DNA from: Candidatus Obscuribacterales bacterium
Lineage (GTDB): Bacteria > Cyanobacteriota > Vampirovibrionia > Obscuribacterales > Obscuribacteraceae
DNA length: 46,710 bases
Assembly (NCBI GenBank): GCA_031292355.1
Contig: JARLHI010000065.1
Coordinates: 1 to 46,710 of the forward strand
Reading direction: 5' to 3'
Shown one piece after another: positions 42,646 through 46,710 of the stretch (positions are counted from its first letter, which is position 1; each line of letters starts with the position of its first letter). The notes beneath the pieces are model-generated. The model searched no databases. It was given only the letters and a program-made list of their open reading frames with translations, and was not told the origin of the DNA. The position numbers and the translations under genes were made by a program.

Positions 42646-43893
42646 TTGTCTTGCCGGAAGATACGAGCATATGGTGTTAACTTAGGCTTAAGGGACACTC
42701 GCGGGCTCGTCGCCACATATTTGGAAAAGCTAACTTTGGCAATCAAGTCAGAAGATATTTACCGCTGCTTCCTTGAAAACGCAGCAGATGGTCTCATCGT
42801 CAGCGATGCTGCAGGGCTAATCACTACCACCAATCCGGCATTTCAAAAATTGATTGGGATGAGTGAAAAAGATTTGCACGGTTTAAAATTAGCGACCGTC
42901 ATTGAGATGGACGCAACCCATAGTGAGTCTGGCATTCACCATCCCACGATGTCGGCTAAATCAAAAAGCACCGAAAGTGGTGGCACAATAGATCTTAAGA
43001 GTTTCGCAGAAGTTAAAGTCGACCATGCGGTGCCCCGCCAATCAACAATTCTTTGCCGCCGCGGAATGGCTCTGAGCATGCTTGCCAGTCAAATTCCTAT
43101 TGAAACACAAGATAGTAACGGTGATGGTTCCGGTTTGCTGACGATTATTTACATCATCCAAGCGCAATCAGTGCAGCAGGCTCAAACTGAATTTGTCAGC
43201 ACTGTCAGTCACGAATTCCGCACTCCTTTAACTAGTATCAAAGGTTTCGCTGATACCATTTTGCGCGCCGGAGACAGGCTAGATCAATCGCAGCAAAGAC
43301 GTTATGTCGGTATTATCAAAGACCAGGCTGATCGTTTGACACGACTGGTGGAAGATTTACTCGCCGTTTCGCGTCTAGAATCAAAGAAAATGCAGCTGAC
43401 AATTCGAGCGATGGATCTAAACGAAGCTGTTTTGCGTGTGCAGCGCAATCTGGCTGACAAAGCCCGCAATCACAAAATTGTCAACGTCATTCCATCAGGG
43501 TTACCGCAAGTGTGGGCAGATGCCGATCGGCTTGAGCAAATCCTGACAAATTTGACTGACAATGCTGTCAAATATTCACCGCCTAAAACGACAGTTACAG
43601 TCACTGCACGTGGAATCGAAGGGCCGCCCGAGATGGTCGAATTCGCAATTTCAGATGAAGGCGTTGGCATTCCAGAAGACCGCCAGGCAGAGATTTTCAC
43701 TAAGTTCTCGCGCCTTGACAATCCGCTTGTGCGGCAAACAGAAGGCACCGGTCTTGGCTTGTATATAACGCGCTCCCTTGTGCTGGCCCTTGGCGGACAA
43801 ATAAAAGTGATGAGCTCGCCTGGCAGCACGACATTCACTGTGCAATTACCAGCGGCAACGCTTGAAGAACAAGCAGCACGGAGCCGAGGATAG
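42646..43893 (+). CDS. PAS-domain sensor histidine kinase
   Basis: 415 residues at most. A PAS domain (about 35-90: FLENAADGLIVSDAAG, NPAFQKLIGM) is followed by a longer linker, then the transmitter: H-box FVSTVSHEFRTPLTSIKGF (His189), N-box LTNLTDNAVKYSP, G1 DEGVGIPE, F-box FTKFSRL and G2 GTGLGLYITRSL. There is no membrane segment, so it is cytoplasmic. The start is uncertain: TTG 42646 or TTGs at 42721 and 42736 just before the PAS domain; there is no ATG in this part. It ends three bases before the degenerate REC-GGDEF-REC gene, which must be its partner. Confidence 0.9.
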   Translation: MSCRKIRAYGVNLGLRDTRGLVATYLEKLTLAIKSEDIYRCFLENAADGLIVSDAAGLITTTNPAFQKLIGMSEKDLHGLKLATVIEMDATHSESGIHHPTMSAKSKSTESGGTIDLKSFAEVKVDHAVPRQSTILCRRGMALSMLASQIPIETQDSNGDGSGLLTIIYIIQAQSVQQAQTEFVSTVSHEFRTPLTSIKGFADTILRAGDRLDQSQQRRYVGIIKDQADRLTRLVEDLLAVSRLESKKMQLTIRAMDLNEAVLRVQRNLADKARNHKIVNVIPSGLPQVWADADRLEQILTNLTDNAVKYSPPKTTVTVTARGIEGPPEMVEFAISDEGVGIPEDRQAEIFTKFSRLDNPLVRQTEGTGLGLYITRSLVLALGGQIKVMSSPGSTTFTVQLPAATLEEQAARSRG

Positions 43894-43896
43894 GCT

Positions 43897-45258
43897 ATGC
43901 TACCGACTCCAGTCATCTTAATCATTCACCAGGCCAGGCAGGCTGCTGATTATGCTTCGGTGCTGGAAAAAACTGGTGCTCGTATTCATGCAGTGACTTC
44001 ATTTGAAGAAGCCAACGAATTACTTTCGTTTTTGCATCCCGACTTGATCATTCTATCGGCAAGTATGCCCGAAGGTGACGGTCGTCTCTACTGTCAACAA
44101 ATCAGAGCGACTCTGGTTCACCCGCGCCCAGTGCTCGTCTTGCTCCACAGCTCAACCGACGTCAATGAGCGCATCAGCGCTTTCCGATATGGCGCAGACG
44201 ATGTGCTCGGCGATCCCATTGATAAAAGCGAACTGGCCATCCGCGTTTTGGCTCACCTGAGAAGGCGACAGGAAGAATTTTGCAATCATCTGACTCAGTT
44301 GCCTGGTCCTAATTTGATTCGCCGCATGCTCGAACAATGTCTAGTATCAGATAGGCAGTGGTCGGCGATGTCTGTTGACTTGAATAAAATTAGAGTCTAC
44401 AACGAAACATATGGCGACCTCGCTGGCGATCAATTAATCAAGGCTCTGGGAGCCATTCTAAACGACATAACCGATGTCAACCAGGACTTTGTCGGTCATA
44501 TCGAAGCAGACGATTTTCTCGTGGTTACTCAACCAGAAAATGTCGAAAAAAAAGCACAACATATCTGCGAAAAATTCGACCAGATTAGCAGTCAATTTTA
44601 TCCTCGTGGTGACATCGAGAGAGGCTATTTGATTTCAACTGGTCGCGGGGGCATTAGACGTCGCGTGCCTTTAATCTCCATTGCCATAGGCATAGTTTCC
44701 AGCACGAAGCGCCGCTTCCAGAGCTACGTTGATGTTCTGACAACAGCGAGAGATTATCGATATTTAGCCAAGAGAAAGCCAGGTTCTGCTTTCGTGAGCG
44801 ATAACACTTCGCTTGATACGCTGAATGCAAATGAAAGACGCAATACTAAATCTGGAGCGCGCGAAGAGCACAAAGACAGATTGCCTCGCATTCTCGTCGT
44901 CGAGCCCGATGGAGCGATGGCATGTTTGCTGCAGGAAACTCTATCGCTTGAGGGATATTCAGTGCAGGTGACTAATTCCGCCGATGATGCACTTGAGATG
45001 GCACACAACCATATGCCCGATCTTGTGCTGCTCGAATCGGCACTGACAGATAGAACGATGGACGGATGGGAATTGTGCCGGGCCCTTAAAGACAGCGCCG
45101 AATTATGCAATGTGTGGGTTGTAATGGCCACATCGCATCCAGATCAATCCATGGCATTAGAAGCCGGTGCAGATTTGTATTTGCCCAAACCATTCGATAT
45201 GCCATCTTTGCTGAATGAAGTGAGCCACTTGTTGAAAGTCGATGTTAGCTTTACCTAG
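43897..45258 (+). CDS. REC-GGDEF-REC protein with degenerate receivers and GGDEF motif
   Basis: 453 residues. REC1 (about 5-120) lacks the acidic pocket (LIIHQAR) and has Ser54 in place of the phospho-acceptor Asp (IILSASMPEGDG) and DP instead of KP. A GGDEF-like domain (about 130-310) keeps the fold (VDLNKIRVYNETYGDLAGD) but the signature reads EADDF (203-207), so cyclase activity is doubtful. REC2 (about 330-448) has Glu380 at the acceptor site (LVLLESALTD), a residue that can mimic phospho-Asp, and keeps Lys431 (LPKPF). The protein looks like a scaffold or phosphate-independent output. Confidence 0.88.
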   Translation: MLPTPVILIIHQARQAADYASVLEKTGARIHAVTSFEEANELLSFLHPDLIILSASMPEGDGRLYCQQIRATLVHPRPVLVLLHSSTDVNERISAFRYGADDVLGDPIDKSELAIRVLAHLRRRQEEFCNHLTQLPGPNLIRRMLEQCLVSDRQWSAMSVDLNKIRVYNETYGDLAGDQLIKALGAILNDITDVNQDFVGHIEADDFLVVTQPENVEKKAQHICEKFDQISSQFYPRGDIERGYLISTGRGGIRRRVPLISIAIGIVSSTKRRFQSYVDVLTTARDYRYLAKRKPGSAFVSDNTSLDTLNANERRNTKSGAREEHKDRLPRILVVEPDGAMACLLQETLSLEGYSVQVTNSADDALEMAHNHMPDLVLLESALTDRTMDGWELCRALKDSAELCNVWVVMATSHPDQSMALEAGADLYLPKPFDMPSLLNEVSHLLKVDVSFT

Positions 45259-45276
45259 CAAGCTCTCTTTCTGAGC

Positions 45277-45903
45277 CTAATTACTCGTTTTGCGAATTTC
45301 GTCGAGAATCCAATCAACAGCCTCCACAATTGACGAGGCTTGAAAATCCGGTTTTACTTGCCACTGATACTCTCCTTTAGTAACAGCTTCACCATATCCA
45401 GTTGTGACGAGCACACCAAGTGCTCCGCAGTTTTTAGCGAGTTCAATATCTGTGGCCTTATCGCCTACGACAAAAGAGCGCTCTCGATCGAGATCTTGAT
45501 GCTCGGCATAAGCTTGATCGACCATACCAATTTCTGGTTTACGACACTGACAGGCAATGCCAAATGGCGCTACTGGGGCGCCTTCAAAATGCGGACAATA
45601 ATACACAGCGTCCAGTTTTGCGCCTTCTTTAGCCAGCAAAGTTTTCAAACGTGAATGTAAATCGTGTATATGGGACTCGGGATAAAAACCTCTTGCCGCC
45701 CCAGTTTGGTTGGTCACCAGAACGGCCGCGACATTCGCTTCATTGAGCCTTTTGATAGCCTGCGCAGCACCGTCAATTAAATTGAGGTCTTCGACATTTT
45801 TGATGTAGCCAACTTCGACATTCAGCGTTCCATCTCTGTCCAAAAAAACCACTGGTCTTTTTTTGTCGATTCTTTTGTCGCTCATTTGATCGTTTGCTCT
45901 CAT
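45277..45903 (-). CDS. GmhB-like HAD phosphatase (heptose 1,7-bisphosphate or histidinol-phosphate type)
   Basis: 208 residues of the HAD family: VFLDRDGTLN (nucleophile Asp and acid/base Asp), LVTNQTGAARG, the zinc loop CPHFEGA...CQCRKPE (ligands Cys, His, Cys, Cys) and VGDKATDIELAKNCG. This arrangement fits D,D-heptose 1,7-bisphosphate 7-phosphatase of LPS synthesis, although close relatives hydrolyse histidinol phosphate. ATG 45903 is the longest start; ATG 45885 (MSDKRID) is also possible. The gene faces the REC-GGDEF-REC gene end to end. Confidence 0.88.
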   Translation of the reverse strand: MRANDQMSDKRIDKKRPVVFLDRDGTLNVEVGYIKNVEDLNLIDGAAQAIKRLNEANVAAVLVTNQTGAARGFYPESHIHDLHSRLKTLLAKEGAKLDAVYYCPHFEGAPVAPFGIACQCRKPEIGMVDQAYAEHQDLDRERSFVVGDKATDIELAKNCGALGVLVTTGYGEAVTKGEYQWQVKPDFQASSIVEAVDWILDEIRKTSN

Positions 45904-46059
45904 CTTGGCTGATATTCTTTAAGTTACTCCATTATCTCGTTAGCGACCGCAAAAGAATCTGCAATTTGTTTTCATGAAGATCACCAAAATAGAGTTGCTT
46001 TCGCATGCGCCCGGCTCATGTTACGATTGATACAGTGATCTTTTCCCAAAGCGGTGTAA

Positions 46060-46464
46060 ATGCGACTACACGACGACAATGCTTCGTTTCGCTTCAATCA
46101 AGCCGGGCTGCGCAAATTTTTAGGCGATCTTGAATGCGAAATTATGGAGCTCGTTTGGAAAAAAGCCAATCCGACGGTGACTGTACGAGAAATCTTTGAT
46201 GTTTTACGTCGTGAGCGCGAAATCGCTTACACGACCGTAATGACAACAATGGTACGCCTGAACGAAAAGGGCATTTTGAAGATAGTCGACAAGACTGGTC
46301 TTGCCAACTGCTACATCCCTGTCGAAAATCGTGAGCAATTCATTTCTAATGCTGTCAGTCGTGTTCTGGAAATATTTACTAAAGAATTTCCCAAAGAGTC
46401 AGCTTCGTTCCTCGACAAGTACGTAGCGAGAAAAGCGACCAAACCAAGCAGCAAGAAGCGCTAA
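46060..46464 (+). CDS. BlaI/MecI-family transcriptional repressor
   Basis: 134 residues with the winged-helix domain of the penicillinase-repressor family: LGDLECEIMELVWKK, PTVTVREIFDVL, IAYTTVMTTMVRLNEKGIL and a C-terminal dimerisation helix region. In known systems it is cleaved by BlaR1/MecR1 on beta-lactam exposure; no such sensor is next to it, as in many orphan members. The basic tail (KATKPSSKKR) is unusual. A terminator follows 70 bases later. Confidence 0.92.
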   Translation: MRLHDDNASFRFNQAGLRKFLGDLECEIMELVWKKANPTVTVREIFDVLRREREIAYTTVMTTMVRLNEKGILKIVDKTGLANCYIPVENREQFISNAVSRVLEIFTKEFPKESASFLDKYVARKATKPSSKKR

Positions 46465-46535
46465 TCCACAGATTTTTGCAGTTGTGCACTGGTATTAAAT
46501 ACGGTGCGTATTTTTGTTTATCAATCTAGCTAAAG

Positions 46536-46565
46536 AAAAGGGCGATTCTTTCGAACCGCCCTTTT
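46536..46565. terminator. Rho-independent terminator, bidirectional
   Basis: AAAAGGGCG / CGCCCTTTT stem (9 bp) with an inner TTC/GAA pairing, between the BlaI-type gene and the minus-strand frame at the right edge. Confidence 0.85.
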
Positions 46566-46613
46566 GATATTTGTTCAATTACTGAGAACGAATCGTCTTT
46601 CTGATTAGATGGA

Positions 46614-46710
46614 TTATTCGTTATCCGGAATTGGTGAACCTTCAGGCAAGGTTGGGGAGGTCTTCTGGTGACGTTCCGCACGACCTGAACTGTAGTGTCT
46701 TTCGTCGACA
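46614..46710 (-). CDS. C-terminal end of a minus-strand gene (truncated by window edge)
   Basis: An open minus-strand frame from the window edge ends with TAA at 46614-46616, about 32 residues ending in TLPEGSPIPDNE. Its position before a terminator that can also act on the minus strand fits a gene end, but so short a piece cannot be identified. Confidence 0.4.
   Translation of the reverse strand, partial: VDERHYSSGRAERHQKTSPTLPEGSPIPDNE

Noticed and set aside
1..46710. CRISPR arrays, insertion sequences, attachment sites, rRNA
   Set aside because: No regularly spaced repeats, transposase or integrase motifs, or rRNA-like sequence were found by reading both strands.

Overview
The window is a gene-dense stretch of a bacterial chromosome of roughly balanced base composition. 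It holds about 46 protein genes on both strands. I found no rRNA, no convincing tRNA, no CRISPR array, no insertion sequence and no phage genes. The gene set (Mini-RNase III beside CsaB and a WecG/TagA/CpsF transferase, a DUF2993/LmeA-like exported protein, IspG, UbiB kinase, GlcE/GlcF, two-subunit-type glycine decarboxylase, EtfAB, many small exported or zinc-ribbon proteins) suggests a diderm relative of the Cyanobacteria without photosynthesis genes, such as a melainabacterial/Obscuribacterales lineage. That placement is an inference from gene content, not an alignment. Many genes appear to start at TTG or GTG.

Layout. 1-1314 (minus) is the start of a long Pro/Ala-rich repetitive protein cut by the window edge. 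1.6-6.4 kb holds cysE, a small coiled-coil protein, a zinc-ribbon membrane protein, a divergent acyl-CoA dehydrogenase with a 77-residue partner, rpe and an exported repeat protein. 6.5-8.1 kb is an overlapping pair: a stand-alone OLD-type TOPRIM protein and a four-helix membrane protein. 8.2-13.1 kb has a MATE transporter, a GlsB/YeaQ-type protein, a RadC-like JAB protein, ispG and an exported alpha/beta hydrolase that follows etfB-etfA. 15.0-18.3 kb is a tight minus-strand operon: soluble histidine kinase, PhoB-type regulator, phoU, holA. 18.5-24.7 kb (plus) has gpmI, a Thr-rich lipoprotein with its own promoter and terminator, a DUF2993 protein, rph and a UbiB kinase. 24.7-29.7 kb is a glycan-type cluster: an SDR epimerase, a methyltransferase-GT2 fusion, a zinc-ribbon methyltransferase and a GT87-like membrane transferase. 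30-34.8 kb has a second zinc-ribbon membrane protein, a HEAT-repeat exported protein, an aldo/keto reductase and a tandem pair of exported proteins duplicated with promoter and terminator. 35-39.9 kb (minus) carries gcvPB, an RNase D-like exonuclease, glcF and glcE. 40-45.3 kb (plus) has csaB, the WecG-family transferase, mrnC, a PAS histidine kinase and a REC-GGDEF-REC protein whose receivers and GGDEF motif are all degenerate. The right edge has a GmhB-like phosphatase, a BlaI-type repressor and the tail of one more minus-strand gene.

The strongest leads for something undescribed are: the TOPRIM/membrane pair; the kinase with a triple-degenerate signalling partner; the acyl-CoA dehydrogenase lacking a catalytic glutamate; and the exported protein family present as one distant copy and two tandem copies.
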